From assembly GCA_944332525.1 (NCBI GenBank), contig CALVKD010000027.1, positions 1 through 43,433 on the forward strand: 43,433 nt of DNA. Direction: 5' to 3'. This stretch comes from an uncultured Bacilli bacterium (GTDB lineage Bacteria > Bacillota_I > Bacilli_A > RFN20 > CAG-449). Of this stretch, positions 7,366 through 16,142 are shown one piece after another. The translations under genes were made by a program, and so were the position numbers. Within the stretch, counting starts at the first letter, position 1. The number at the start of each line of letters is the position of its first letter. Below the pieces are notes generated by a model that saw only the letters and a program-made list of their open reading frames with translations, had not been told where the DNA came from and did not search any database.

Positions 7366-7371
7366 TATAAT
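7366..7371 (+). promoter_or_regulatory. -10 box of the ABC exporter operon, near-leaderless
   Basis: TATAAT lies nine bases before the ATG at 7381, so transcription should begin at 7378-7381. No Shine-Dalgarno sequence is possible in such a leader. The surrounding aagagtataattttt is identical to the sequence before the exonuclease gene at 39620. No good -35 box is visible. Confidence 0.6.
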
Positions 7372-7380
7372 TTTTTTGCC

Positions 7381-9111
7381 ATGGATAGTATTAAAAGAGT
7401 ATTTAAATATGCATTCAAACCGAAGAGATATATTGTTATCGCTTTTATTTTAGTTGTAATTGAAACTTCTTTTGAACTACTTATTCCATTTGTAATGTCA
7501 TCTTTAATTGATGATGGTGTTAAAACCGGGAATATGAACCATATTTATTTCACAGGCATTATTATCTTTATCTGCGCGATAATCTCCTTATTAACCGGTT
7601 ATCTCTATTCAAAATTTGCCGCGAAAGCTGCCGCGGTTTTTGGAGAAAATATCCGTAATGCTCTCTTTGAAAAAATTGAATCATTTTCTTTTAGCAATCT
7701 TGATCATTTTCAAAGTTCTTCATTAGTCACTAGGGTTATTAACGATGCCCAATTGATGCAAAATACTTTGACGACGGTTTTACGTCCATTAGCCCGTTCA
7801 CCTATCATGTTAATTCTCGGTATCGTTTTATCATTTATTATAAATCCGACTCTTTCATTAGTTTTCATCATAATGACACCAATTCTCGCGGCTATAATGC
7901 TCATTTTATTTAAAATAGTCTCCCCGCGGTTTCTTAAATTGCAAAGAGGCTTAGATAATCTAAATTTAGTTTTACAGGAAACACTTATTTCTATAAAGAC
8001 TATCAAAGCTTTTGTTAAGGAAGGCTATCAAGAAGAAAAATTTGAAGAAGTAAACCGCGGTTATACTTCTATAGTTGAAAAAACATTTAGAATCATTAAT
8101 ATTGGGACACCATTATCTCAATTTATGATCTACACCGCGACTATAGTAATAATGTGGGTGGGCGGTAATTTAATGATTAACTCCGTTATTCAAGAAGGTG
8201 ATTTAACCGGCGTCTTTTCCTATACGATGCAAACCTTTAACTCAATAATGATGCTTTCTAATATCCTTATTTCAATCGCGCGTTCTTTAGCTTCTTTATA
8301 CCGCGTTGATGAAGTTTTAAAAGAAACACCAACTATTGTTAACGGAGAAGATTTAAAGACGGTTAAAGATGGAGAAATAACTTTTGAAAATGTCGATTTT
8401 AAATACTCTTCCTCAGCTGATAACTATGTCTTAAAAAATATTTCATTTACCATAAAATCCGGGGAAATTATCGGTATTATCGGTGAAACCGGATCTGGTA
8501 AATCAACTTTAGCAGAATTAATGTTGCGTTTATATGATATTACTAACGGAAAAATATCAATTGATGGAGAAAATATCAAAGATTATTCTTTAGAAAATCT
8601 ACGTGAAAACATCGCTATTGTCTTACAAAAGAACTATCTTTTCTCAGGAACATTAAAAGATAATCTTCTTTGGGGTAACAAACAGGCTAGTGACGATGAA
8701 CTCTTTCAAGCGATGAAAGATGCCTGCGTCGATGAATTTTTCCCGCGTCTACAAGGCGGATTAAACTATGAATTAGGCGTTAATGGGGGCAATGTCTCCG
8801 GAGGACAAAAGCAAAGAATCTGTATTGCTAGAGCACTTTTAAAAAAACCAAAAATTTTAATTCTCGACGATTCAACTTCTGCACTTGATAATAATACCGA
8901 GAAGCGATTAATGCAAAATTTATCTTCAATGCACAACATGACAACTATTATTATTACTCAAAGACTAAATTCTTTAATTTTAGCTGACCGCGTAATGGTT
9001 TTATCTGATGGACAAATATCTGGATTTGATACGAAAGAAAAATTACTTGAAAACAATGAGATTTTCAAAGAATTCTATAAGAGTCAAATGAAGGTGCAAG
9101 AAAATGGCTAA
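7381..9111 (+). CDS. ABC exporter half-transporter, subunit with degenerate ATP site
   Basis: 576 residues: an N-terminal six-helix exporter membrane domain (about 1-310) and a C-terminal ATPase. Walker A is GETGSGKST (near 373), the signature VSGGQKQR, and Walker B ILILDDSTSALD. The usual catalytic Glu is Asp, and the switch His is Gln (ITQRLNSL in place of AHRLST). This is the non-catalytic half of heterodimeric exporters such as LmrCD or TM287/288. Substrate is unknown; drugs or lipids are typical of the family. The next gene overlaps by 8 bp and supplies the partner. No ribosome site precedes the ATG and a -10 box abuts it, so the mRNA may be leaderless. Confidence 0.95.
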   Translation: MDSIKRVFKYAFKPKRYIVIAFILVVIETSFELLIPFVMSSLIDDGVKTGNMNHIYFTGIIIFICAIISLLTGYLYSKFAAKAAAVFGENIRNALFEKIESFSFSNLDHFQSSSLVTRVINDAQLMQNTLTTVLRPLARSPIMLILGIVLSFIINPTLSLVFIIMTPILAAIMLILFKIVSPRFLKLQRGLDNLNLVLQETLISIKTIKAFVKEGYQEEKFEEVNRGYTSIVEKTFRIINIGTPLSQFMIYTATIVIMWVGGNLMINSVIQEGDLTGVFSYTMQTFNSIMMLSNILISIARSLASLYRVDEVLKETPTIVNGEDLKTVKDGEITFENVDFKYSSSADNYVLKNISFTIKSGEIIGIIGETGSGKSTLAELMLRLYDITNGKISIDGENIKDYSLENLRENIAIVLQKNYLFSGTLKDNLLWGNKQASDDELFQAMKDACVDEFFPRLQGGLNYELGVNGGNVSGGQKQRICIARALLKKPKILILDDSTSALDNNTEKRLMQNLSSMHNMTTIIITQRLNSLILADRVMVLSDGQISGFDTKEKLLENNEIFKEFYKSQMKVQENG

Positions 9112-10921
9112 AGTTTATACGTATAAACGTCCAAAGGATTTAAAACAGACGTTCAAAAAATTGATGTCTTATCTCGGCCATCACAGATGGACTTTATTAA
9201 TCGTGGCCGTTTTAGTCGTTATTTCTTCATTAGCTAATCTTTTAGGAACTTTTTCGATAAAAATCGTTGTGCAATACGCTTTAGACGCTAATGTCGATGG
9301 TCTTCTCACTACCTGTATTATAGTTGGATTATGCTATATTTTAGGTGCAGTTGCTACTTTAGGATATACGCAAATAATGGTTTATCTAGCTCAAAAAGTC
9401 GTCTATGAAATGCGACGTGATGTCTTTAAAAATTTGCAAAAATTACCAGTTAAATATTTTGATAATACTTCAAACGGAGATATTATGTCGGTCTTCACCA
9501 GCGATGTGGAAACCGTCTCAGAGGCATTAAATAATTCCTTTGCTAGCACGGTAGAATATTTCGTTCAATTAGTCGGTACGACAATTTGTATCTTTGTTTT
9601 ATCATGGTTTTTATCGTTATTAGTAATGGTTTTCTATGTGATAATGGCTGTTTATTTAGTGATATCTGGTAAAAAATCTAAATATTATTTTAAAATGCAG
9701 CAAAATACGCTTGGAGAATTATCAGGATACACTGAAGAATCTATTCAAGGAATGAAAGTAATTAAAGTCTTTAATCACGAGCAAGAATCATTAAAAGAAT
9801 TTAAAAATGTTTCAACAACTTTATCTAATTCATCATATCACGCATTATCATTTTCTAACTCAATGGTACCGATGGTCATGTCTTTATCATATTTTAACTA
9901 CGCGATTGTCGCAGTAGTCGGAGGCATAGCTGCGATGAACTCTTTCTTAGGCTTTTCCATTCCTTCACTAGCATCATATCTAGTATTTACTCGACAGACA
10001 ACGATTCCTATCAATAGATTTACCCAGCAAGCTAATATCATCCTTAACGCTCTAGCCTCTGCTGAAAGAATCTTTGCATTAGCTGAAGAAAAACCAGAAA
10101 TCAATGAAGGGACATTTACTTTAGTCGAAAAAGAAGAAAATGGTAAACGCATTTCCTATTGGAAGGACGGAGATAAATTAATTAAGGTCTGTGGCGACGT
10201 CCGTTTTAATGATGTTTCTTTTGGTTACAACAAAGACAAGATGATTTTAAAGCACCTTTCTCTTTATGCGAAACCAGGTCAAAAAATCGCCTTTGTCGGT
10301 TCAACCGGCGCCGGTAAAACGACAATTACCAATTTAATTAATCGCTTCTATGATGTCGATGAAGGTGAAATTACCTTTGATTCAATAAATATCAAAAATA
10401 TTGAGAAAAAATCTTTAAGACAAGCTTTAGGTATGGTCTTACAAGATACTCACCTTTTTGCTGGTACAATTATGGAAAATATCCGCTTCGGAAAACTTGA
10501 TGCTACAAGAGAAGAAGTAATCGCGGCTTGTAAATTAGCTAATGCTGATTCCTTTATTAAAAGATTGCCAAACGGCTATGATACAGTTATTTCTTCAGAC
10601 GGAGAAAATCTCTCACAAGGTCAGAGACAGCTTTTAGCTATCGCCCGCGCGGCTGTTTCTAATCCAAAAGTATTAATTCTTGATGAAGCTACATCTTCCG
10701 TTGATACATATACGGAAAAACTAATTCAAAAGGGAATGGATAAATTAATGGAAAATCGAACTGTCTTCGTTATCGCTCACCGTCTTTCAACCGTCAGAAA
10801 TGCTGATGCGATTATCGTTTTAGAAAATGGAGAGATTATTGAAAGAGGTAATCACGACGAATTATTAAAATTAAAAGGTCATTACTATCAACTCTGCACC
10901 GGTAATAAAGAGTTGAGCTAA
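9104..10921 (+). CDS. ABC exporter half-transporter, catalytically complete subunit
   Basis: 605 residues with the same layout: six membrane helices (about 25-330) and an ATPase. Walker A is GSTGAGKTT (near 402), Walker B ILDEATSSVD with the catalytic Glu, and the switch His is intact in AHRLSTVR. Its signature is LSQGQRQ, with Gln in place of the second residue's usual Gly. That altered signature faces the degenerate Walker site of the upstream subunit, so one ATP site is active and one impaired, as in known heterodimers. A 25-residue insert near 345-370 (EENGKRISYWKDG) precedes the ATPase core. AAGGTG seven bases before ATG lies inside the upstream gene; translation is probably coupled. Confidence 0.95.
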   Translation: MAKVYTYKRPKDLKQTFKKLMSYLGHHRWTLLIVAVLVVISSLANLLGTFSIKIVVQYALDANVDGLLTTCIIVGLCYILGAVATLGYTQIMVYLAQKVVYEMRRDVFKNLQKLPVKYFDNTSNGDIMSVFTSDVETVSEALNNSFASTVEYFVQLVGTTICIFVLSWFLSLLVMVFYVIMAVYLVISGKKSKYYFKMQQNTLGELSGYTEESIQGMKVIKVFNHEQESLKEFKNVSTTLSNSSYHALSFSNSMVPMVMSLSYFNYAIVAVVGGIAAMNSFLGFSIPSLASYLVFTRQTTIPINRFTQQANIILNALASAERIFALAEEKPEINEGTFTLVEKEENGKRISYWKDGDKLIKVCGDVRFNDVSFGYNKDKMILKHLSLYAKPGQKIAFVGSTGAGKTTITNLINRFYDVDEGEITFDSINIKNIEKKSLRQALGMVLQDTHLFAGTIMENIRFGKLDATREEVIAACKLANADSFIKRLPNGYDTVISSDGENLSQGQRQLLAIARAAVSNPKVLILDEATSSVDTYTEKLIQKGMDKLMENRTVFVIAHRLSTVRNADAIIVLENGEIIERGNHDELLKLKGHYYQLCTGNKELS

Positions 10922-10966
10922 AGCTCTCTTGACTTAAATATTTATTTCAATTACACTCATTTTAGG

Positions 10967-10972
10967 TATACT
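10967..10972 (+). promoter_or_regulatory. Possible -10 box upstream of the MATE gene
   Basis: TATACT at 10967-10972 would start a transcript near 10979, giving a leader of about 65 nt through the hairpin at 10988-11022. No strong -35 is visible at normal spacing. Confidence 0.4.
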
Positions 10973-10987
10973 TTCTTAAAGAAAGAG

Positions 10988-11032
10988 CATTGAAGAATCT
11001 CAAAATAAAGGTCTCTTCAATGTTTTTATTTT
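10988..11032 (+). terminator. Terminator-like hairpin in the MATE leader
   Basis: cattgaaga (10988-10996) pairs perfectly with tcttcaatg (11014-11022), followed by tttttatttt, which runs into the ribosome site at 11036-11040. It can end transcripts of the ABC operon, or act as an attenuator if transcription starts at the TATACT box just upstream. Confidence 0.7.
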
Positions 11033-11045
11033 GTTGGAGGAAACC

Positions 11046-12368
11046 ATGAAAAGCAAACTATTCGCTCGCTATGTCAGTTTAAGCGTCATCGGAATGATTT
11101 TTTTGTCTGCTTATATTTTAGCGGATACTTTTTTTATATCCTTAGGCGTGGGAAGCAATGGTTTAACTGCTTTAAATATCATTTTACCATTATTTAATCT
11201 CTTAAACGGATTAGGACTTTTAATCGGATTTGGAGGAGGTTCCCGTTATATTATTCATAAAAGCCAAGGCGATGATATCAAAGCTAATAAAGTTTTTATG
11301 ACATCGCTATATTTAGCTTTACTCTTTTCTATCTTCTTTATCATTTCCGGATTTTTTGCTTCCGACATCTTAAAGTTTTTCTCTGCCGAAGGAAAAGTCT
11401 TAGAGCTTGGTACAACTTATTTAAGCGTCATGTTTTTCTTCTCTCCGGCATTTTTATTAAATAATTTATTACTTGGATTTATGAGAAATGATAACGCTCC
11501 ATCACTAGCTATGGCAGGGCAAATTGTTGGATCTCTAAGCAATGTATTATTAGATTATATTTTTATCTTTCCTTTAAAAATGGGGATATTCGGAGCTATT
11601 TTAGCGACTGGTTTATCACCAATAATCTCTATTTCAATAATGATGATTCATTTTATTCAAAAGAAAAACGGATTCAAAATTAGTAAATATTTTGTTGATT
11701 TTCTCGAATGTAAAAAAATTATTTTATCCGGTTTGCCATCATTAATTTCTGAAGTATCCGCGGGCATTGTTGTTATTGTATTTAATTACCTTATTGGAAA
11801 ATCACTTGGAGACATCGGAATAGCTGCATATGGAGTTGTTGCAAATCTTTCGTTAGTCTTCATAGCAATCTTTACCGGCATCAGTCAAGGTGTGCAACCT
11901 TTAATTAGTAAATGCCAAAATAAAGAAGCTAACGAAGAAAGAATGTATTATTTTAAAGCAGCATTAATAACGATTATTGTTCTTTCAACTGTCATATATG
12001 CTTTTATTTTCTTTGGAAACGGCTTAATTACCTCAATGTTTAATCACGAAAATAATCCAATCTTGCAAGAAGTCGGTGAAAAAGGTCTAAGAGAATACTT
12101 TATCGCTTTACCATTTGTCGGTATCAATATGCTAATTTCCGTTTATTTTGCTGCGATATCTAAACCTTTAAAGGGACAAATTATTTCCGCTTGCCGGGGA
12201 TTAATACTTTTGATTCCCTTAGCTTTTCTCTTAGAGTATTTTTTCAATGTCGACGGAGTATTCTCATCTTTCCCTTCATCAGAAATTATTACCGCTATTT
12301 TATCAATATGCTTTATGGTATTAGAAATTAAAAAAATCAGGAAGCTACAACTCCCTGATAATAATTAA
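11046..12368 (+). CDS. MATE family multidrug/cation antiporter-like membrane protein
   Basis: 440 residues, almost wholly hydrophobic, with about 12 predicted membrane helices in two homologous halves. MATE signatures include ADTFFISLGVGSNGLTALN near the start, GFGGGSRYI, and the LIGKSLGDIGIAAYGV repeat of the same region in the second half (about 260-275). Family members expel cationic drugs or toxic metabolites using a Na+ or H+ gradient; the substrate here is unknown. ATG 11046 is chosen because TTGGAGG lies five bases upstream. A terminator-like hairpin sits directly before that ribosome site. The last codons also encode, on the opposite strand, the terminator of the converging operon. 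Confidence 0.92.
   Translation: MKSKLFARYVSLSVIGMIFLSAYILADTFFISLGVGSNGLTALNIILPLFNLLNGLGLLIGFGGGSRYIIHKSQGDDIKANKVFMTSLYLALLFSIFFIISGFFASDILKFFSAEGKVLELGTTYLSVMFFFSPAFLLNNLLLGFMRNDNAPSLAMAGQIVGSLSNVLLDYIFIFPLKMGIFGAILATGLSPIISISIMMIHFIQKKNGFKISKYFVDFLECKKIILSGLPSLISEVSAGIVVIVFNYLIGKSLGDIGIAAYGVVANLSLVFIAIFTGISQGVQPLISKCQNKEANEERMYYFKAALITIIVLSTVIYAFIFFGNGLITSMFNHENNPILQEVGEKGLREYFIALPFVGINMLISVYFAAISKPLKGQIISACRGLILLIPLAFLLEYFFNVDGVFSSFPSSEIITAILSICFMVLEIKKIRKLQLPDNN
12329..12359 (-). terminator. Terminator of the ychF-to-cysQ operon, inside the MATE 3' end
   Basis: On the minus strand ATCAGGGAG, a 6-nt loop and CTTCCTGAT form a stem with one mismatch, followed by seven T. It starts about ten bases after the cysQ stop, and the hairpin DNA is also the last codons of the converging MATE gene. 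Confidence 0.75.
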
Positions 12369-13160
12369 TTACTTTTTTAAATAAGCAGGATAGATATTGC
12401 TCATCTTATTAGCAATGATGTATCCGTTATGATTATAAACATCAACCTTGTTATATTGATAAGAGGTTAAATCTGGCTTGATAAATACTCCCCCAGCTTC
12501 TTTAACAATCAAATCCATCGGAGCGATATCCCATTCTTTAGTTCCTTCATTAAGACGATAATGGACTTCACCTTTACCTTCTGCAATAAAACAGCCTTTT
12601 AAAGATGATCCGCGTTTTTCAACTGTTTTAATTCTTTTATCGAGAAGCGGTAAGAGTTTTTCTTGTTCAGAAGGATGAAATCTAGAAGTATACATGACCA
12701 AATCATCATCTTTATTATCAACATGGATTCTTTTCAAAGAATTATCTGGATATAAATGATAAGCTCCAAAACCTTTTTCCGCATAATATATATCGCCGGA
12801 AACCGGAATCATAATTACCGCGGCAACGATTTGGTGTTGATAAGATAAAGCGATATTAATGGTGAATTCATCATTTTTCGCGCAGAAATCCGCTGTTCCA
12901 TCTAATGGATCAACGATAAAAACTAAATCATTAGTTAAGCGTTTTACATCATCATTACTTTCTTCGGTAAGAAAAGCATATGAAGGGAATTTTTCGTGAA
13001 GATATTCACGGATTAATTTATCAGAATTTTTATCAGCTTGAGTAACTGGTGAATCATCGCTTTTGATTTCAACAGCAAAGTCGCTATGGTAAACCTTTAA
13101 AATTTCTTCCCTAGCCATTTTGCTGACTTTGATCATTTCTAATAATTCATTTCTAAACAT
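12369..13160 (-). CDS. cysQ: CysQ-like 3'-phosphoadenosine 5'-phosphate phosphatase (inositol monophosphatase fold)
   Basis: About 263 residues. Metal-site motifs of the lithium-sensitive phosphatase family are present: SPVTQADKNSD, FLTEES, and IVDPLDGTADF (about 93-103), then NDEFTINIAL, which matches CysQ better than plain inositol phosphatases. KGSSLKGCFIAEG and EWDIAPMDLIVKEAGG complete the fold. CysQ removes the 3' phosphate from pAp, a by-product of acyl carrier protein and sulfate metabolism. ATG 13160 is preferred: GAGGAG lies seven bases upstream inside the end of nrnA, and the two genes overlap by 8 bp. Its partner upstream is also a pAp-type phosphatase/nanoRNase. Substrate could still be an inositol phosphate. 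Confidence 0.85.
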   Translation of the reverse strand: MFRNELLEMIKVSKMAREEILKVYHSDFAVEIKSDDSPVTQADKNSDKLIREYLHEKFPSYAFLTEESNDDVKRLTNDLVFIVDPLDGTADFCAKNDEFTINIALSYQHQIVAAVIMIPVSGDIYYAEKGFGAYHLYPDNSLKRIHVDNKDDDLVMYTSRFHPSEQEKLLPLLDKRIKTVEKRGSSLKGCFIAEGKGEVHYRLNEGTKEWDIAPMDLIVKEAGGVFIKPDLTSYQYNKVDVYNHNGYIIANKMSNIYPAYLKK

Positions 13161-14106
13161 TTTTAATCTCCTCAATGAGGCAATCAACAACATTGATATA
13201 TTTATTGATGTCTTTTAATTTGCAACCAGCAGCATTTTCATGTCCGCCGCCACCAAATTTGACTGCTACTTTTTGAACGTTGAGATGTGAACTTCTTAAT
13301 TCAACTCTGACTTCGCCATCGACGTTTTCAGCAAAGCTAACCCAAGATTCAACGCCTTTAAGATTGCTCATAACATTAACCATCGTCGAAGCATAGTTAT
13401 AATCTATGCCTAATTCATTTAATACTTCTTTATTAAGCACAATATAAGCTACACCTTCTTTTACCATAAAGTTATAGCCAATGTATCCTTTCGCGCGAGC
13501 TGAGATAATATCGCTTTCATAAAGGAAATTATAAATTTTTTTTAAGTCAGCGCCAGATTTTAATATTTTATCGGCAACAATAAAAGAATCAGCATCTTTA
13601 TTTAAATATAAAAATCTTCCAGTATCAGTAGTAATACCTAAATATAGACGTTCACCGACATCTTTAGAAATTTCATAGCCGTTATCAAGAATAAATTTTC
13701 CAATTACTTCCGCGCATGATCCGGCCGAAATATCCGCGATATTAACTGAAGCAAAACCTTCGCGATCAGAATTTATATGATGATCAAATTTCACAATTTC
13801 TTTGCAGTTAACAACTCTTTGATCTTCAATTCTTTCTAAATCAGAAACATCGACAACAATTCCTAGACTATTAGAGATAATATCATCGCTAACGATATCC
13901 ATTTCCCCAAAATAAGGAAGAGCTTTTCTAAAACCTGAACCCGTTATATAAACTTCTTTATCCGGAAAATTTTCTTTGATAAATTGTTTTAATGAACTTT
14001 GACAGCTAAAGCAATCCCCGTCTGGAGACGTATGTCCGAAGATAACAATTGAATGATAAGCCTTTACTCTATTGAGCAACTGAATATTTAAAGGATTGAA
14101 CATCAT
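13153..14106 (-). CDS. nrnA: DHH/DHHA1 phosphoesterase, NrnA-like nanoRNase / pAp phosphatase
   Basis: 317 residues. DHH-domain motifs: HTSPDGD (about 26-32), VDVSD (about 89), FDHHINSD (about 109-116) and GITTDTGRF (about 158). The C-terminal DHHA1 domain has the substrate loop GGGGHENAAG (about 285-294). In Bacillus, NrnA degrades 2-5 nt RNA fragments and removes the 3' phosphate of pAp. The residues after motif 1 (CFSCQ) differ from the usual ALGSQ. The start ATG overlaps the rpoE stop codon by one base (TAATG), and the end overlaps cysQ. Cytoplasmic. A cyclic di-AMP phosphodiesterase role cannot be excluded but lacks the GGDEF/PAS part. Confidence 0.88.
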   Translation of the reverse strand: MMFNPLNIQLLNRVKAYHSIVIFGHTSPDGDCFSCQSSLKQFIKENFPDKEVYITGSGFRKALPYFGEMDIVSDDIISNSLGIVVDVSDLERIEDQRVVNCKEIVKFDHHINSDREGFASVNIADISAGSCAEVIGKFILDNGYEISKDVGERLYLGITTDTGRFLYLNKDADSFIVADKILKSGADLKKIYNFLYESDIISARAKGYIGYNFMVKEGVAYIVLNKEVLNELGIDYNYASTMVNVMSNLKGVESWVSFAENVDGEVRVELRSSHLNVQKVAVKFGGGGHENAAGCKLKDINKYINVVDCLIEEIKNV

Positions 14107-14498
14107 TACTCTTCGTCTTCGTCTGCGTCTTCGTCGTCTTCTTCGTCATCGATGTCTTCATCATCATCTTCGTCTTTATCATCAAAGAGTTCTTTTTCTG
14201 AAGCATCATCGCTGACTTCGATAACTTCATCGGTATCTTCATCAACATAAACATCATTCATATCAATGTGAACTTTATCAAAGGTATAACGAGTTCTTAA
14301 ATCCCATTTATTATCACCAATAGTGATAAAACGTCCATCTAAAGATAAAGCGGTATAGAATTTAGCAATGTGATTTCCCTCAGCATCATCTTCAATACCT
14401 TGAATCTTTTTAATTTCATCCCAAAGTTCATTAAAGCTAATTGCTGAATCACGTTTTGAAACGATTTCAAATGCTACGTCTAAATTTGATTTTCTCAT
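14106..14498 (-). CDS. rpoE: DNA-directed RNA polymerase delta subunit
   Basis: 130 residues. The N-terminal folded domain (about 1-85) has the HARE-HTH pattern of RpoE: AFEIVSKRDSAISFNELWDEI and ALSLDGRFITIGDNKWDLR. From about residue 90 the chain is almost all Asp and Glu, the disordered acidic tail by which delta displaces nucleic acids and speeds RNA polymerase recycling. Restricted to Firmicutes and relatives. AGGAGG precedes the ATG. It is 12 bp downstream of argS and overlaps nrnA by one base. Confidence 0.95.
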   Translation of the reverse strand: MRKSNLDVAFEIVSKRDSAISFNELWDEIKKIQGIEDDAEGNHIAKFYTALSLDGRFITIGDNKWDLRTRYTFDKVHIDMNDVYVDEDTDEVIEVSDDASEKELFDDKDEDDDEDIDDEEDDEDADEDEE

Positions 14499-14510
14499 AT
14501 ACTTAACCTC

Positions 14511-16142
14511 CTACATATGATCAGGTGCCGAAACACCGATTAATTCCAAAGCATTTTTTAAGACAATCTTCGCGGCAGAGCAAAGTCCTAAGCGCGAAGC
14601 GGATAATTCTACATTGCTACGGTCGATAACGCGGTTGAATGTATAGAATTCGTTAATTGCCGTCGCAAGTTTTTGAATATAAGTAGTAATTTTATAAGGT
14701 GCGCGGTTGACTGCAGCTGCAAGGACCTCGCGCGGATATTCAGAGAGAATTTTAAGCAATTTCTTTTCTCTTTCATCGCTTAACAATTTTCCGTCTTCAT
14801 CAAGAGCGATATCTTTACCTTGCGATAATAAAGCATTTAAACGGGCATGCGCATATTGAGCATAATAAACCGGATTAGAAGCTTCCATCTTTTTAGCTGA
14901 GTCAATATCATAATCGAGATGTGACGAAGCTGCTCTAGCGACGAAATAGTATCTAACAGCATCAATGCTTGTCTCTTCGCAAAGTTCTTTCATTGAAACA
15001 GCATTGCCCGTACGTTTGGACATTTTATATTCTGCTCCGTCTTTAAACAATCTAACCATTTGGATTAGTTCGATTTCTAAGATATCTGCAGGATAATTAA
15101 ACATCTGTAAAGCCGCTTTCATTCTGGCGATATAGCCGTGGTGATCAGCACCTAGGCAATCGACTAACAAATCAAATCCGCGTTCTAATTTATTAACGTG
15201 ATAAGCGATATCCGGCAATAAATAAGTATAAGATCCATCGGATTTAATAATAACGCGGTCTTTATCATCACCGAAATCGGTTGTTCTTAAGAAAGTTGCT
15301 CCGTCTTGTTCATAGATATAATTTTTGCATTGCTTCAAGACTTTTTCAATTCCGCCGTCTTGACGAATCTTCAATTCGCTAGAGAAAACATCAAATTTAA
15401 CGCGGAACATATCTAAATCTTTTTCAAGTTTCTTTAATTCCAGCTCAGTTCCTCTCTTTTTGAAGAAATTGAAACCTTCCTCAGAATCATCGAGATATTT
15501 ATCGCCGACTTCAGAAATAATTTGTTTGGTGATATCAAAAATATCTTCTCCGTGATATCCATCTTCAGGAAAAGGATACTCTTTATTATCGAGTAATTGG
15601 TGATAACGCGCTTTAATTGATTTAGCTAAGTTGTTAATTTGATTTCCGGCATCATTAACATAGTATTCTCTAGTTACATCAAAGCCAGTTTTCGTATAAA
15701 GACGGCAAATAGCATCGCCGATAGCCGCATTTCTAGCATGTCCAAGATGTAAATCACCTGTTGGATTAGCCGAAACAAATTCAACATTAATTTTCTTATG
15801 ATTACCAAATGTGGAATCACCAAAATGATCACCTTTAGTAATAATTTCCTTAATTAAAGAATTTAGAGATTCTTGCTTAATAAAGAAATTAATAAATCCC
15901 GGTCCAGCAATTTCTATTTTATCAATTGCTTCATCATTAATTAAAGCAACGATTTTTTCCGCAATGGCACGCGGAGCTTGATGCAATGTTCTAGCTTGCT
16001 GCATCGCTACATTAGTAGCAAAATCGCCGTGGGCTTTTTCTTTTGAACGTTCGATAACGATATCTTCCGCTGACATTTCAACACCTAATGTTTTTAAAGC
16101 CGATGCAAGCAGATTTTTAAGTAGGGTTTCTATATCGCTCAT
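14511..16142 (-). CDS. argS: Arginyl-tRNA synthetase
   Basis: 543 residues, normal family length. Class I signatures: HLGHARNAAIGDA (the HIGH motif, about 122) after NVEFVSANPTGD, and KMSKRTGN (KMSKS loop, about 375). The N-terminal Add-1 domain (about 1-105), which recognises the D loop of tRNA-Arg, and the helical C-terminal anticodon-binding domain (about 430-543) are complete. The ATG overlaps the stop of the DUF1934 gene by four bases, with GAGGAGG just upstream. The order DUF1934-argS-rpoE is the one known from Bacillus (ywiB-argS-rpoE). Confidence 0.97.
   Translation of the reverse strand: MSDIETLLKNLLASALKTLGVEMSAEDIVIERSKEKAHGDFATNVAMQQARTLHQAPRAIAEKIVALINDEAIDKIEIAGPGFINFFIKQESLNSLIKEIITKGDHFGDSTFGNHKKINVEFVSANPTGDLHLGHARNAAIGDAICRLYTKTGFDVTREYYVNDAGNQINNLAKSIKARYHQLLDNKEYPFPEDGYHGEDIFDITKQIISEVGDKYLDDSEEGFNFFKKRGTELELKKLEKDLDMFRVKFDVFSSELKIRQDGGIEKVLKQCKNYIYEQDGATFLRTTDFGDDKDRVIIKSDGSYTYLLPDIAYHVNKLERGFDLLVDCLGADHHGYIARMKAALQMFNYPADILEIELIQMVRLFKDGAEYKMSKRTGNAVSMKELCEETSIDAVRYYFVARAASSHLDYDIDSAKKMEASNPVYYAQYAHARLNALLSQGKDIALDEDGKLLSDEREKKLLKILSEYPREVLAAAVNRAPYKITTYIQKLATAINEFYTFNRVIDRSNVELSASRLGLCSAAKIVLKNALELIGVSAPDHM

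Noticed and set aside
10905-10935. Hairpin GAGCT/AGCTC at the end of the exporter operon as terminator
   Set aside because: Stem is short with a two-base loop and there is no T run; the stronger hairpin at 10988 is the better stop.
14069-14257. Small minus-strand frame rich in Lys, Met and Thr
   Set aside because: It is a frame shadow of the acidic repeat codons of rpoE (GAT/GAA runs read out of frame).
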